This document shows positions 39,303 to 50,502 of a stretch of DNA of 64,000 bases, piece by piece. Within the stretch, counting starts at the first letter, position 1; each line of letters starts with the position of its first letter. Made by a program: the position numbers and the translations under genes. The notes beneath the pieces are model-generated. The model was given only the letters and a program-made list of their open reading frames with translations, was not told the DNA's origin and did no database searches. Source of the DNA: Elysia chlorotica (lineage: Eukaryota > Mollusca > Gastropoda > Plakobranchidae); contig RQTK01000074.1 of NCBI GenBank assembly GCA_003991915.1, positions 378,472 through 442,471 of the forward strand, read 5' to 3'.

Positions 39303-42300
39303 GTATGGAACTGAAACAAGAGATATTTTGATGAGAGAGAGAGAAAGACAGAGAGAGAGAGTGTGTGCGTGTGAATTAGAGGGAGAGAGAGATTGGCAAG
39401 GCATCAAAACTAGTTTACTCTTATTTTAAATACAGAAGTCTAACAAACATTTAAAATAGAATGCAAACTCGACAGTTTTGATAAGTTTAAAATCATAAGA
39501 ATTTTCGTATTTTCAATTTTCTGTTCAAGGAAGGGATTAGTGATGAACTAACAAAATTTTTATGTTGATCAGTTTAAAAATAAATATGACAAAATTTGTA
39601 TGGTAATTTATGATAGCTTATGACGAACACTGTGTCAGGGGTCCAGAAACTGAAAAACAAATAAGGACAGCTACAAGTTGAGGCTCTTAGACTTGACAAT
39701 GGTGCATAGGAAGGAGATAGAAACAAATCTGGTTATACTGCAGCGTTGTCTTAGATTCAATTTAAAATTCTAGACGTGCTGGGAACCTTGGGTGCCTAGG
39801 TTCTAATGATTTTTGTTTAAAAAAGAAACTGACGTATCAATCTTGGTTAAAATCTAGATTAGCATGACTGAAAGAGTCTCTTCCTGTAGAGAAACAATTC
39901 TGGTGGTTATCGCACGCCATTCCCGCAGAAAAAGTTCAACTTAAAACGGGATTACGGCAAACAAAATTGAAAACCGTGACTACAATCAAGGAGATGATAA
40001 GTGTACTGCCGGAGTGGAAATAATTTTTTTAAATGATGGCGTTTCATGTGTTTTTATCGTCCTGACAAAATATTTAAGTACTTAATTAAAGGCGCACTTG
40101 ACATTTGAGGCCACCCTGCATTTTCTTCCAATCTGGAGCAGAATCCAGAAGAGGATTGCAACCGGTGGCACAAAGCCGAAAATTTTATTCCTGGAAAACT
40201 CGCACATATGCATGTGTAAATATCAGGGCTAAGAATTTCCCCCTTAACCTTGTCACTGCCACAGCCTTTGTTTACATTTATGTTTTTTAATTGACATGTC
40301 ACCGATTCTTCCTGATGTCTTGAAAATGAGTTCAAACCAAATATCCTCCATCACTATAAAACTTTACAAACAGTAGCTACTATTATGCAACCATAATTAA
40401 AGCCAATCTAAAAATAAAGAAAATAATGCTCTTATTGCAAACCCAAACCCCTTTCCTAACATACTTTGCTTGATTTTGACCCAGTACTGGATGCCAAATT
40501 TGTTACTTCGATGTAATTTTTTTTTAGTCTTCAGTTTTTTTCTTTTTACTCATGTGTCTCATTAACTCACTTTCTTTTTCAAACGGACCAAAGAAGCCAC
40601 AAATGACATAGCCTTGACTCTCAGTGGATCTGTGTAATCTTTGTTACTTGCAATCTGAAAAACATAGAGAAAACAAAGGGAAAAAAACTTTACTCAACCT
40701 GCCCTACATTTTTTTTATGTAACCAATTTGACAAAAGGAACACAGTGACAGTATTTTTACTTAAAATCAGAATTTTTTTTATGTAGGCCCTATATCTATT
40801 CTCCTCCCCCCCTCCCCCCTAGAAAGTTGCAAATGGTTGCTAGCCAAAGATGGAAAAAGTTGCGGCATAGAATCAATTAAAACAACAATAAAAGCCAAGG
40901 CAAAGTAAACAAATTTAACAATATAGTAATGTACTTTTGTTGCTTCTGTTGTGATAAATATGAATAATACAACATAACTTAAGTCACATCACTAAACATT
41001 TGCAAGAAGTACACAATCAAGATACATGTAATAAAAAGAATAAGGAGGGGGGAAGAGAAAGTCAGAGAGAAACGAAGGAGACATTGAGAGAAAGAGAAAT
41101 AGCATATGAAAAGTCAGGTATCCAAAATATTTTTTTTTTTATTTATGACTGGAAGGTTGCTTTAATCATTAGAATATTTTTTTTCAAAATATTTATAAAA
41201 ATAGAGTGAGGCATGATGGGGGTTTGAGCAGGACTTGGGTTAGGATCTATTAAGAACATGTTGTGTTACTGTTACAGTATTGTAGTGGCTTACAAATTGA
41301 TGAATTAAGCAGAGATTAAATTAGTGGATCAAACAAGATTGAAAATATAGTCTATGGCATAAAAAGGTGTGAGAATATGTAATAGTAGGCCTATTACTTA
41401 ATACAAATTGATAGATACATTCTAAAGGAGACACAGAGACAGAAACAAAGACAAAAAGACAGACATAGATTTTCACTAAGCAAGGAGAACCAACTGAGAG
41501 TTTACTCATTTGTAATTGAGGCAGATAATAAATTGTATATTACAAATTAATCAAGAGTTTCTGTGCTCATGCCTTTACTTAAAACCAATATTAGGAATAG
41601 GAATGTTCGCATTTTTTTCCCACAGTGAAATTAGTCAGTAAGACTGGTCCTGTTAATGGAGTATCATTATGCACCGGTCTGATACTAGTGATAGCTCTTC
41701 AAACTAATTTTTCTGAAAGATTGAAAGGCTCCTATAATTTATAATAACACACTTTTATGTAGCTACAGACTTTCTACGGGCTGTCAGAATAAATAGAAAA
41801 TAATTTTATTTTTCATAAAAATTGAAAAACTTTTCTTAAAACGTCAAAAGTTACAAAATCAACAAAAGTTGAAAAAAAGTTGCAACTTGGCCACACGTTA
41901 CCAAAAGTTGCAAGTCGCGATCGCAATTTTCTGCATGGAGAGCAAACTGAGGACTACAAAATCAAACTATCACAAATATCTTACTCTATAGAACTTTCAT
42001 TTTCTTAAAGGTAACACACATAACAAACATAACAGAAAATATTAAGCACTGTTCATTCTCTATTTAAAGAAAATATTATTCTCTTTAACTTTAAGGTTAT
42101 TTTGAATTGTTAAAAGATAGCAAAATAAACTATTTGCATCTCTATTAAAAGGTTCACTTAATTACCTCTTTATTTGTCAAAAGTAGAACCAAACCTCTAA
42201 TTAATTAACACTAACCTTCACTAATAAAAATGTTTTCTCATTTATAGCAAATAAAATTGTAATGGTTCTTTAGACAAAGCTAAATGCAAGGCACTCAAAT

Positions 42301-45300
42301 TTACCTGCAGACAATACTGTACCAAGGGTTTGAGGTGAGGAACAATAATTGCAACTTCTGACTCCAACAGCTCATCAAAAAACTCTAGGGCCACACAAGC
42401 CTTGTCCTGAAAAGAAAAAAAACAATATATACTACTTTATAGTACAAAATTGTTCTGTAGCTAGATTAGATGTTGGTGAATATTTTAGAACCGTAAAAAA
42501 ATTACAACTGCAAGTTTTTATATTATTAAAAAAATAGTCTGATGTGACTGCAGGTGTCACGCTTTAAGTGTTCATTGTCATGTTGAAATCTAGATCGTCT
42601 TGTGGGCTAGGTGTTAAAGAAGGTTAAAACTAGGCTATTGGAGAGCCTAATCTTCTACTGCAGTCTTAGTCCCAAATTCTTTCCAGAACAAAAAGAAGTT
42701 AAGGTGTCAAAAAATCATGTCAGACAAACAGTGCTCCTGTGGATCTATATTTAGTTAGAGAGATTAACTGTCCACTTTTCTTAAAAACCAGTAGAACATT
42801 TCTACTCATAGTATTCTTTACTTTCATTTTCATTTGGCTTTGAGCAAGTTAAATTAGACTTTACACTAATTTCTCATGTCATGTCAGATTACATTGTAGA
42901 TCACATCAGACACATGAATTTGGATTTTAATATAATTTAATCTGTTTATGATTACAAACTTGTGTTAACTGATTTAAATGTTTTATTAAGGTCTTAGTTA
43001 AATCATTTGTATTTTCTTGGAATCTGGCATTCTAGAAATAAAAAAAACAAAACAAAAAAACAGGTAGTTTGGACAAAGATGTCCACATGTTCACATCAAT
43101 TATTAGACTGAATGAAAAATTTGAAAAAATGCAATGCATGTATATCATTTGCACATAAATAAACCAAGTTTCTATTAAATATAAGATAGGATTGTCTTTG
43201 TTTAATTTTTTTCTTAAAATATTCCTAAAAATTTGTTTCACTGTTGTCTGATGTTACCTTATTTAAGCTATATAAGTAACAACAGACACTTAATTTCTTA
43301 AAATAAAATAGGTTCAATGATTTGTATGTCTCCAAATTTGTTTTTAGATTTAGCTTACTAAAAATTAACATAGCAAATATTTAAAAAATTAAATAATTTT
43401 CCGATAATTAGAGAAAAAATTATAGACAGGAATGTTCGATGTGACATGTCACACTTTAATTTTGTGAAAATGTAGAAACAAAATTTGTTTTTGGCTTTAA
43501 ATTTTTCTTTGGTACATTAGGCAACGAAAGCTGGATAAATAATTATGTATTGTTTTATTTATACATTTATGTCAATTGATGAGATTTTTGGCAACTTATG
43601 TGACATGTCACATTTGACTCTCCTACAGGACATCATAAAAAAGGTATTTGCTAAAAAATAAGACACTATGTTCCCAACCATAAAAATCATTTACTGCAGT
43701 CCTAATCTTCATGCCAGACAGCATCAATAACTGATTAATGCATTTCTAAAAGTTGGACCTTCTGGCATCTTTTGACCTTTACTCAAATAGTGTCAACAAA
43801 TTTTTTTCGTAATTATATTTCAATCAAAAGCATGCAACGTACACTATGCATGTTATGGATTTTATATGTACGATTAAAGAGAACTAATTTTTTTTTAAAT
43901 ACTTACCTCATCAACTGTGGTCAAAACTTGCACAACCTCTAGAACTTTAGGTACCACATTTTGGACATGTTTCTGGAAAGGTTTTAAAAAGAAAGATTTT
44001 TTTAAGTTTATACAAAAACAGTGATGAGAAGCTGTTTAAATGTAAAAGAATTTTTGTGATAATGGACCGATAGACTATCAGCAATGCTGGTCAGACAATG
44101 AATTAACCCAAAAAAATTATGAAAACAGCACAAGTGGGTTTGAAAAACAATTTTTCTGGTCTTTCTATTAAAATTAAAGGCCCATATTTACTGAACACCA
44201 GCTACCCCCTGGTTGGACAGTAGGCTGACAAGTAATGTAACTGATAATTATGATCATTACCGCCTCACGATAGCTCCGTGGCCTGCTTTCACAAGCAGAC
44301 GGTGCAATACTCGGCAGGTGTCCAAAAATCTGGTCTGATATTTATCTAGAAATTCGTGGGATGTGAAACTAATTAAATTTAAATATTATTAGCATTATCT
44401 CTGTAGGAAACCTATGGGACACAACATTAATTTGAAGATTGCGATTGCATTTTTAGCAATATAAGGCGCCAGATATCTCTAGCATTAGTGCTCTTGATTG
44501 ACAAGTAGGAGGTCAAAGGTTCAATACTCAGCTGATATTTCCATTTCTGTATTGTAGAACTTTCAATTGGGGCTACAAGGGAAATGAAACATACACTCAC
44601 AGCTATTTAAAATTAAAGTTTAATTGTGATCACCTGCAGTAAAAACAGTAATACTGGAATGACATGGGCCGAGCTGAGGAGGACATCCCAGAACCGAGTA
44701 CGCTGGAGGAGTGTGGTTGCAGCCCTATGCTCCTATAGGAGCGAAGAGGATTAAGTCAAGTAAGTCAACTGAACCCCGCCAGGCGTGACATAATTGGCTT
44801 TGCTGAGTCCAGCTGACGAACTTTCCAGTTAGATCTAGGACATAACTATAATGAGGTTAAGAGTACAATCTAAAGGACAGGCAACCGCCAAGAAAGATAA
44901 AAAACAACCAAGAAATTTGAGCAAGCGGGTTCCAATTAACTTAAAGTTGAACAAACGAAACAGACTCAAATGTGTGTTGTAAAGTGAGAACACAAGAAAA
45001 AGAAGAGCGGAAAGAAAAGTTTTCAAACTACACAGGTTCAATGTAAATTTGCATTCTGTAAACTTCTTGCTTTATTGATAAAAAGCGGATGTTTTAATCG
45101 AGCGTGACTGGATTCTTATATTACAAAAATCTTGGTTGTGTTCAACGAACAGAATGACCAAATCTGAGCGCCTTTGGTCACAAGTGGTATTGAACTAAGA
45201 AGCGATAAGAAAGGTCTATCCATGGTCGTCTGATTGATTGTATTGACACAGAGAAATATTATGGCGAATGACTATTTTTGCCCTGCTATTTTTCGTCCAT

Positions 45301-48300
45301 AAACATTTTTCAGGGTATTTTCCCGGTTTTTGTCAATATTGAATAAATACTTGGAAATTTTACAGCCAGGAATTCACAAAACAAAATTTCCTGGTTCACT
45401 TCAAGCCCTCTGAAAAAAAATTACTGAAACCAATAAACACCTCAAACAATTATATTTACTGTGGCAAAGAAAGACATCAGTGAGTTGATATTGTCAAATG
45501 CAAAGAATTTTATGTCTTTTAACTCACCATTTCGTCATCACCAATATAAAAGACCAAGTCCGTCATTGATCTGAAAGAGAAGGACAAAATAAACACTATT
45601 CTGGGACAATGTAAATGACAATACAGAACTCTGTTAATATAGAATGATAAAAAATTACCTGTAAATTTTTAAATGGCCATAGCAACATAATTATGTTCTG
45701 CATAATGTCTTTATTTCAGTAGAAAAAAAATGTTCAACCATTTCATGAACCTTAAATTTGCCAATATAATAATAGAACCAAGACAGAACTAAAATGTGAG
45801 ATGACATTTATTTTAAATTAAATTTGAAAAATACATGTTCTATAGAAGACTAATTTTCACTCACTTGATGGCTAAATAACTGACTTCTCGGTTGACCGTT
45901 TCATTCAAAGCACAAGCTAAAAGGTCCAGGAGTGAGACCATGTGCGGTTTCATTTGCTCCGCCGCCAGAGATGTCACAGTCGAAAGCACAAACATACCAG
46001 TCTGCCGTTGAGAAAATCAATTAAATATATCTAAACAAATACTATTTATGGTATCCCCTATTATGACAGCAAAAACAGAAAAAAACTCGACTTTTAAAGC
46101 CTAGCGCTCGCATGAGGATTGATGCCAAATGCTAACGATTCCATTTGAAAGGTTTTATCACAGACTCACACCTCAGAGGTTAGAACGTACAACCCACAAG
46201 TTTTCTTTTTTGTATTTTCCTTTTTCAAAACTAAAGTATGAATTAGTGTTCCAGTAAAGGTATTTTCTGCCAAAAAATCAAGACAACATGGATTGACTTC
46301 ATTTAAACTTTGTTTTTGGTATCTGGAACTAGATAAGAATTCTGGGATCATTTTTTCTTTGCTAAAGTTAGCAACATATTTAGTTACCAAATTCCAATCT
46401 GCCCCACCTCTCTTTTTGCTGGATCTTCATCTCTGACAAAATTGACAATGAACTCAAACAAGGCTGGCCAAGTGTTGCTGGGTGTATCATGACGTGCCAT
46501 TACAGCAATGATCTGTGCAATGGCTGACCTTGCGCTTTTGCTATGTTACATGACATAAGAATTAAAAAAAATATGTGTGTTTAAATAGAATGATGTTGAC
46601 TTGTTTTTGCCAATTGATCTTTTACCGTAGATTTTATAATTCAATTGCATTAATTTAAACTAGACATCAAACCTTTTTTAACTGTTTACACATAATTTAT
46701 ATCGCTTTGAAGTAGTAGCGCTTTTGTTTACACATGGCACTCGTGATAGCCTATGCTTTTTCCTTTGAGGTTTAATTTTTATGCGAATTTCTAATACAAG
46801 GCTATTTATTATAAAACGATTAAGTGTTACTTTTTATTTAATAATTTGAATTGTTCTTTAAATATATATTTATTTTCATTTATTGAATGGCATTTACAGA
46901 TTAAGTTTTAAGTATATCAAATTCTTTCATTTAAAACCTTTTATTGCATAACATTAAAAGATCAATTTGATGTATATTTCTTTCGTGTATACCATGTAAA
47001 GCGCTTTAAGATTTTATACTAGCCCTAACTATATGTTACTTATTATTGTTATTGTTGTTTCATAATTTCAAAAAAGGAAAAAAACAGGATCTCACATTTA
47101 GGCAGAAAATAAATTCAACATTTTTGTCTTTTTTTTAATGAAAGGAAGTTATAAATAGTACTGTGGATGTGCCTTTAACCACTTTGTAATAAATATATAT
47201 TTATTTATTAAAGGGAGAAAGAAAAAAAGATTGAAAGCATCTATTAGCATTAAAAAGTACTTATACCATTTGAAATAAAAACTCACTCTTGCTCCTGGAC
47301 CAAAAGCTGTATGATGCTTCCCCTGATACTAAGGGTAAAAAAAAGAAAAGAAGAAAATAAACAGTGTCAGAAGAAGGAAAAAAAAAAAGATACCACAATT
47401 ATTGGGCTGTTGAGTTGGTTTAACGTCCAATATCAGCACTATATAGGCTATATTGTAGACGGGCCCCAAGACTAACGTCTGACAATTTTATGTGATCCCA
47501 CACACGAGACAGGGGGGGAACCATGATCCTTCTCAGCCGTCACATTAAACTGACCAACCCAACCAGTAGGGAGCATCGCCAGGGCTCAACAACCGAATTT
47601 TGCGTCGGAAGCCGATGTTCTACCCCAGGACCACCGCGCCCCCCACAATGATTGTGCAAAACAGATGATAAAAAGCGTAAATTTATTACAAGGAAACTTG
47701 CACATGTAAAAGTTAAGGATTGAAAAAAAAATTCTAGCTAAAAAGATTGATTTTAAAATAAACAGAAGTTAAGACGGTTGCCTGTTGAAGTGTTCAATAC
47801 CATTTTTTATTGGTTGACATAAGGGCCATGATGAGAATTAAAGAGACAAAATGCCCCAATGTGGTGATGCTTACTTATTTTTGAAAGCTTCATCCAGGGC
47901 TGCCCACTGCTTTGTTTTGTGAATTTTTCTTCTGATCAGAACAGCTGCGTACTGACGAATCTGAAAAACAATTAGTTGCAGAAGGGTTCATTATCAAACG
48001 AATTGAGAAACAAAATTAAAAGCAATCTTAAAACTTCAAATAGCTAATAGAATAAACAGTTACAATGAAAACTGAAACTTTGAATTGATAATCTTTTTAC
48101 CTATCATTTTGTGATATGAACCAAAACTTAGATAATCTTTTGACTTGCAATGAAAACTTAACTTTTAAGTCAGTAAAATAAGATGAAACTGACTGATTTC
48201 ATTTCTTTTCTTTTTAATTGTTGATTATCTTTTACTTATACAGAAAATAAGCAAAACTCTTAATAGGTATAGGACAGATTTATTGATAACCTGAAAAGGT

Positions 48301-49687
48301 AAATAAATACCTGAGGCTGAGATGAGGTCGCTAGAATTTGACATAATGCTTGAAGAGTGCCAGGGTTTTTGAATGCCTCTTTCAAATCTGCTGTTGCCTA
48401 GAAAAATTATAGAAAAGAAACACTGCAAGGAAAAATGTACATACATCAATCTATGTATTCTGGAGTCAAGTCCCAATTTGACAACATTGCACGTGATTAA
48501 CAACTTTTTATTTTTTGTTTGTTTGTTGTTTCTTTTTTTGTGNNNNNNNNNNNNNNNNNNNNNNNNNGAGGGGGTATGTACAGGTTTTAAAAACCTGTTG
48601 AAATTAATTTAAAAACCTATTATGGCTAATATAAGGCTATTGCGCTATTATTATGCATGCTGTTATAAGAATTGATATTACTCTTTACTGTCTATACTGT
48701 TTTGTTTTGCCGTATGTGAAGACCACCAAATGTGCCTTTAATTCTTTAAACCCAACAGTAAAATAAAAAAAAATTGACTGGAAAAAAAACCTCTTTCCAT
48801 TCATAGATATCTAAAAGTAAAACCTACAGAAAAACATGGAACGTGGGCTGAAAGAGTTAAAAAGAACAAAATTTTAAGTTTTATCTTAACTTATTTTACC
48901 TTACCTCCATTATATATTTTTACCTAGATAATAGTGTTGAGCAAATAAGTGAATAACACACCTACAGATCTAGCTAGAATTTGTCTTTGACTCCTCTTTC
49001 CTAACCACACACACATTTTAAACCCTTTTCATGGATCGTTGTTCGTCAGCTGCCACTCATCCCCCCTCCCCTCTCTGCATATTATAATAATTATAAATTT
49101 TTTCATAATCATTGTGACCCACCCGTTATTTTTTAGCAAAGACCCACTTGGTTGTCTAATTTTAACTGAATTTTGAGTGTCTGGGTGTATGCAACTTTAT
49201 ACGCTTTCTGGACATCTGATTCATTGATTCCGAGGGTGAGTACAAGATTAGTTGATCCAAGATAGTTTATTAAAGGCGAGTAAGAAGAAGAATCAGAGAT
49301 TTTTGTCTGTTCGATCATCAAAGATCTAGGTCCCTGTTGACGTGTTGTATGACGATCTAGGCTTTAAAATAGCTAAGTAATTATGTCCTAAATGTTGTCT
49401 TCTATCCCGTAGTTGGTACAACCAAGAGGGTACTTTTGAATAATTTAGCTACCAGCTCTCACCATTTCCATCTTCGTCTAACACCAAATTTTCTTTATAA
49501 TTATTAAAATCATTCCCTGTCCACAGTATGATTTTGTCCTCCCATGATTGGTGCTCCATCCTCCCACTGTTTACATGGCGTCCATATTCAATTATAAAGG
49601 TTTAATTGAAACAATATAAAAACAGCTGGGTAAGCATTTACAAGAAAATGCAGAAATCTTTCAAAATATATAGACCTATATTTGTTT

Positions 49688-49747
<60 letters not shown>

Positions 49748-49903
49748 CTTCGAAATTTGGTAGGTAAAAGGTCTAAATTACACGGCTCTTTCAGCTGCAG
49801 GGTTCACTAAGGTGAAGAATTTAATAATTTCCCAAACCTTTTGGATAACCTCATTGTCAGGCTCAAGAAGCCGCGCCAAAATTTCTTCTAATGGAGAAGC
49901 CAT
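16176..49903 (-). CDS. IPO4: Importin-4 (karyopherin beta), complete, 29 exons
   Basis: Nuclear import receptor that carries cargo (in vertebrates, ribosomal proteins and H3-H4 bound to ASF1) through nuclear pores with RanGTP. Exons in coding order: 49838-49903, 48311-48397, 47875-47960, 47287-47328, 46408-46540, 45865-46001, 45528-45570, 43907-43972, 42305-42406, 40571-40654, 38078-38209, 36644-36697, 35754-35863, 35331-35439, 33484-33622, 32763-32876, 32385-32495, 31074-31197, 29776-29887, 27551-27663, 26227-26304, 25619-25782, 24221-24414, 23502-23675, 22709-22920, 21235-21367, 20771-20875, 18829-18886, 16176-16315. They sum to 3222 bases, giving 1073 residues, close to human IPO4 (about 1081). 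All introns are GT..AG and every phase matches. HEAT repeats run throughout. The importin N-terminal domain is near 25-90, and acidic loops lie at about 302-316, 628-649 and 804-815. Diagnostic matches include AEKSFAVGTLAE, PLKEDLEE and DEVRSN. Confidence 0.95.
16370..17640. repeat. Possible DNA-transposon remnant with CAATGCGACCA motifs
   Basis: Around 16370-16620 the motifs ACTGCYCAATGCGACC, CTGTCCATGGCGACCA and TCCAATGCGACCA recur, and a related stretch (CTGCCCAATGCGACAAC, then TGTCCATGGTAACC) lies at about 17600-17632. Alternating GCGACC-type end repeats are typical of pogo/Tigger-like elements in general, but I cannot define ends or target duplications here. Confidence 0.3.
16948..17200. 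repeat. Two (GA)n microsatellites in IPO4 intron 28
   Basis: GA tracts at about 16948-17011 and 17125-17200, joined by GA-rich degenerate sequence. Confidence 0.9.
19052..20552. mobile_element. Non-autonomous TIR DNA transposon, 1.5 kb, with target-site duplication
   Basis: The left end reads CAGAGCTGCCAAC and the right end is its inverse, TTGGCAGCTCTG (12-bp terminal inverted repeat CAGAGCTGCCAA). Both ends are flanked by the same hexamer AATATC (19046-19051 and 20553-20558), a clean target-site duplication. No transposase is visible. The interior carries two GA-rich tracts and a 32-base N gap (19753-19784), so the true length is uncertain. The right half (about 19919-20552) shares a long stretch with 33838-34495. 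The right subterminal part is rich in GCGGGAC repeats. I cannot name the superfamily. The element sits in IPO4 intron 27. Confidence 0.75.
19753..19784. other. Assembly gap (32 N)
   Basis: The gap lies between two GA-rich tracts inside the TIR element, a typical scaffolding break at a microsatellite. Confidence 0.99.
21634..21860 (-). repeat. SINE copy, diverged
   Basis: Shares the order AACGTCAGAATCACGACGTG..., CTGTCTCAACCAATCACA, CTGACACAGACCCAACCAAT and GCCGATGTTCTACCCCA with the SINEs at 24.7 and 47.4 kb. The right end is the tRNA-like head on the minus strand. It lies in IPO4 intron 25. Confidence 0.65.
24692..24927 (-). repeat. tRNA-derived SINE, full-length-like
   Basis: Read on the minus strand from the right, a pol III box A (GGTAGACCTGGGGTAGAAC) is followed by a good box B (AGTTCGAGCCCTAACC) and then a tRNA-unrelated body ending near CAACTCAACT. 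The same order is found at 30550-30760 and 47409-47645, and in fragments at 6.85, 10.85, 21.7 and 62.6 kb. It sits in IPO4 intron 22 in the same orientation as the gene. Confidence 0.8.
25360..25500. repeat. Possible end of a TIR element related to the intron 27 transposon
   Basis: The sequence GCGGGAT..GCGGGAA..GTTGGCAGGTCTG resembles the right end of the 19052-20552 element (GCGGGAC..GATTGGCAGCTCTG), with one mismatch in the terminal motif. A similar GGCAGGTCTG occurs at about 29258-29267. No matching left end was identified. Confidence 0.35.
26800..27340 (-). pseudogene. LINE reverse-transcriptase remnant
   Basis: On the minus strand, fragments of a non-LTR retrotransposon reverse transcriptase are readable in broken frames: GFQANKGTEDAVYIF, then YYAKAFAGVKH, and RVRQGCVLSPYFF near 26846-26885, the fingers/palm region of the family. 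Stops interrupt it and the catalytic YADD block is not seen. It is an old inactive insertion in IPO4 intron 20. Confidence 0.7.
28354..28539 (-). CDS. Unexplained small ORF in IPO4 intron 19
   Basis: A 61-codon minus-strand ORF starts with a strong initiation context (purine at -3, G at +4). Its first 40 codons are less AT-rich than the surrounding intron and look protein-like (MASADTLSDSLTERLGWLKA). After about codon 38 the sequence turns hydrophobic and AT-rich, and GGGTGTGA near codon 33 could be a donor. I recognise no family. It may be a nested first exon, an alternative IPO4 transcript start, or chance. It is not part of the IPO4 reading frame. Confidence 0.2.
   Translation of the reverse strand: MASADTLSDSLTERLGWLKALRSAGGYVAKAYGCDFISHLTDLLFQLERFLVIFIILKLNY
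29096..29146. repeat. (ATT)n microsatellite
   Basis: About 17 ATT units in IPO4 intron 19, next to a GCAGGTCTG-type repeat end. Confidence 0.9.
29290..29570 (+). pseudogene. LINE reverse-transcriptase remnant with YADD box
   Basis: In forward frames one can read IRRGCVQSSVFDNLYSKMI, LRYADDTRLIENKKD (YADD at 29440-29451, the catalytic box) and NTKKTKVMIFSK-like residues, the usual order of a non-LTR reverse transcriptase. Stops and shifts break it. It is opposite in orientation to the LINE fragment at 26.8-27.3 kb and to IPO4, so it is a separate insertion. Confidence 0.75.
30550..30760 (-). repeat. tRNA-derived SINE
   Basis: Same family as 24692-24927. The minus-strand head has GGTAGCCCTGGGGTATAAGG (box A) and GGTTCTAGCCCTGGC (box B), followed by the shared body through TATAGCCTATATAGTGCTGA. 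It is slightly shortened in the middle. Confidence 0.8.
31624..32373. mobile_element. Candidate TIR element (about 750 bp) in IPO4 intron 17
   Basis: AGGGTCCCCATCA at the left and TGATGGGGACCTG at the right form an 11-bp perfect inverted repeat (GGTCCCCATCA). The interior has no transposase frame. I do not find a clean target-site duplication, so the exact ends are uncertain. The right end stops 11 bases from the end of IPO4 exon 17 (32385), just beyond its splice donor. Confidence 0.5.
33747..33840. repeat. (AAT)n microsatellite
   Basis: About 94 bp of imperfect then pure trinucleotide repeat, directly abutting the partial transposon copy that follows. Confidence 0.9.
33838..34495. mobile_element. 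Truncated second copy of the intron 27 TIR transposon
   Basis: It shares in order TCTCAACGTCGTG, TCATTAGAA.ACTTTCCAATAT, the GATACTGTAAGACTTAGCCA block, TTTAGACCCA.TGTGGTTTT and ACTGAGCATGGACAAAAC with 19919-20552, with scattered differences and indels. The right end degenerates to CTGCAGCTCTG. The left end is lost at the (AAT)n tract. Confidence 0.75.
34766..34804. repeat. (AAT)n microsatellite
   Basis: A short trinucleotide tract in IPO4 intron 14. Confidence 0.85.
36768..36986. repeat. Compound (GT)n-(GA)n-(GACA)n microsatellite
   Basis: GT units, then a long GA tract, then GACA tetranucleotides, just 70 bp into IPO4 intron 11. A near mirror arrangement (GTCT tetranucleotides then CT) occurs at about 52001-52211. 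Confidence 0.9.
38862..39300. repeat. Higher-order repeat: (GA)n plus about 80-bp unit, three copies
   Basis: A unit made of a GA tract followed by GTGAGTAGTTGCGAGAGATA ... CTTGAAAAGACTTTATCTTA is repeated at about 38906-38981, 39041-39116 and, with an internal deletion, 39178-39230. GA tracts separate the copies (38862-38905, 38982-39040, 39117-39177) and one follows (39254-39299). It lies in IPO4 intron 10. Confidence 0.85.
44255..44570 (+). repeat. tRNA-like SINE-type sequences, two tandem heads
   Basis: Two box A/box B-like pairs lie close together: GATAGCTCCGTGGCCTGC with GGTGCAATACTC (about 44270-44320), and TATCTCTAGCATTAGTGC with GGTTCAATACTCAGC (about 44474-44534). Both differ from the main SINE family here. 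They directly precede the LINE tail at 44659. Confidence 0.4.
44659..44754 (+). pseudogene. LINE ORF2 C-terminal tail
   Basis: The open stretch of 31 codons ends in TAA and reads MTWAELRRTSQNRVRWRS, then VVAALCSYRSEED. This is the characteristic end of many non-LTR retrotransposon ORF2 proteins (Trp/Arg-rich segment, then V-x-A-L-C and an acidic end). Only the 3' end of the element survives, as expected for a 5'-truncated insertion, here in IPO4 intron 7. Confidence 0.75.
47409..47645 (-). repeat. tRNA-derived SINE, full-length-like
   Basis: The minus-strand head GGTGGTCCTGGGGTAGAACA (box A) and GGTTGTTGAGCCCTGGCG (box B, one base off) are followed by the shared body, ending near CAACTCAACAGCCC. 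It lies in IPO4 intron 3. Confidence 0.8.
48543..48567. other. Assembly gap (25 N)
   Basis: The gap is in IPO4 intron 1, flanked by T-rich and G-rich sequence. It does not touch an exon. Confidence 0.99.
49689..49745. repeat. (GA)n microsatellite in IPO4 intron 1
   Basis: A pure GA tract of about 57 bp, some 90 bp downstream of the first IPO4 splice donor. Confidence 0.9.
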
Positions 49904-50374
49904 GCTGATTGTATCCCGCTTCAGTCGGTGATTGCTTGAGGAAACTCAGCAAAGTTGTGTTCCGTGACTTCCGTTTATTTATTTTTTCTCTACCTATTTA
50001 ATAATTCATGTTTTTTACAGAGTCCGTACTAATTTGTTTTTTAACACCGAAAGCAAAAGAGCGAACATCTGCGAACGTAGTAGCTGTAGTAGTAGTAAGT
50101 GGAGGCGAAATTGTTCAAAGGGCAAGATAATTGAAGATAATGGATCCCGAGATTCGGATCTTCCTAACAAAACTTATTAGTAACAAAAAAAAATTGTACG
50201 TGAAACAATCTTTACTTTTTGTTTTATTTCTATGCAGCTGGTTCTTCATTTCGTGAGTTGAACTATCTGTAATAGTTTATCACAGCTGTCAGTTGTTGTT
50301 TGTATGCGTGTTATGATCCATAGATTTTGTCTTTGAATGAGAAGTGCGGAAAAGGGTTGTTTTTTTGTTGTTGT

Positions 50375-50502
<128 letters not shown>

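Larger units (their letters stand above)
16316..49837. other. Introns of IPO4: content overview
   Basis: Intron 28 (16316-18828) holds two GA tracts and AATGCGACCA-type repeats. Intron 27 (18887-20770) holds the TIR transposon. Intron 25 (21368-22708) has a SINE fragment. Intron 22 (24415-25618) and intron 18 (29888-31073) each hold a full SINE. Introns 20 (26305-27550) and 19 (27664-29775) hold LINE remnants. Intron 17 (31198-32384) holds a candidate TIR element. Intron 14 (33623-35330) holds a partial copy of the intron 27 transposon. Introns 11 and 10 (36698-38077, 38210-40570) hold GA-rich arrays. Intron 7 (43973-45527) has a LINE tail. Intron 3 (47329-47874) has a SINE. I see nothing definable in introns 2, 4 (46541-47286), 8, 9, 12, 13, 15, 16, 21 and 24 beyond AT-rich sequence. 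Confidence 0.7.
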
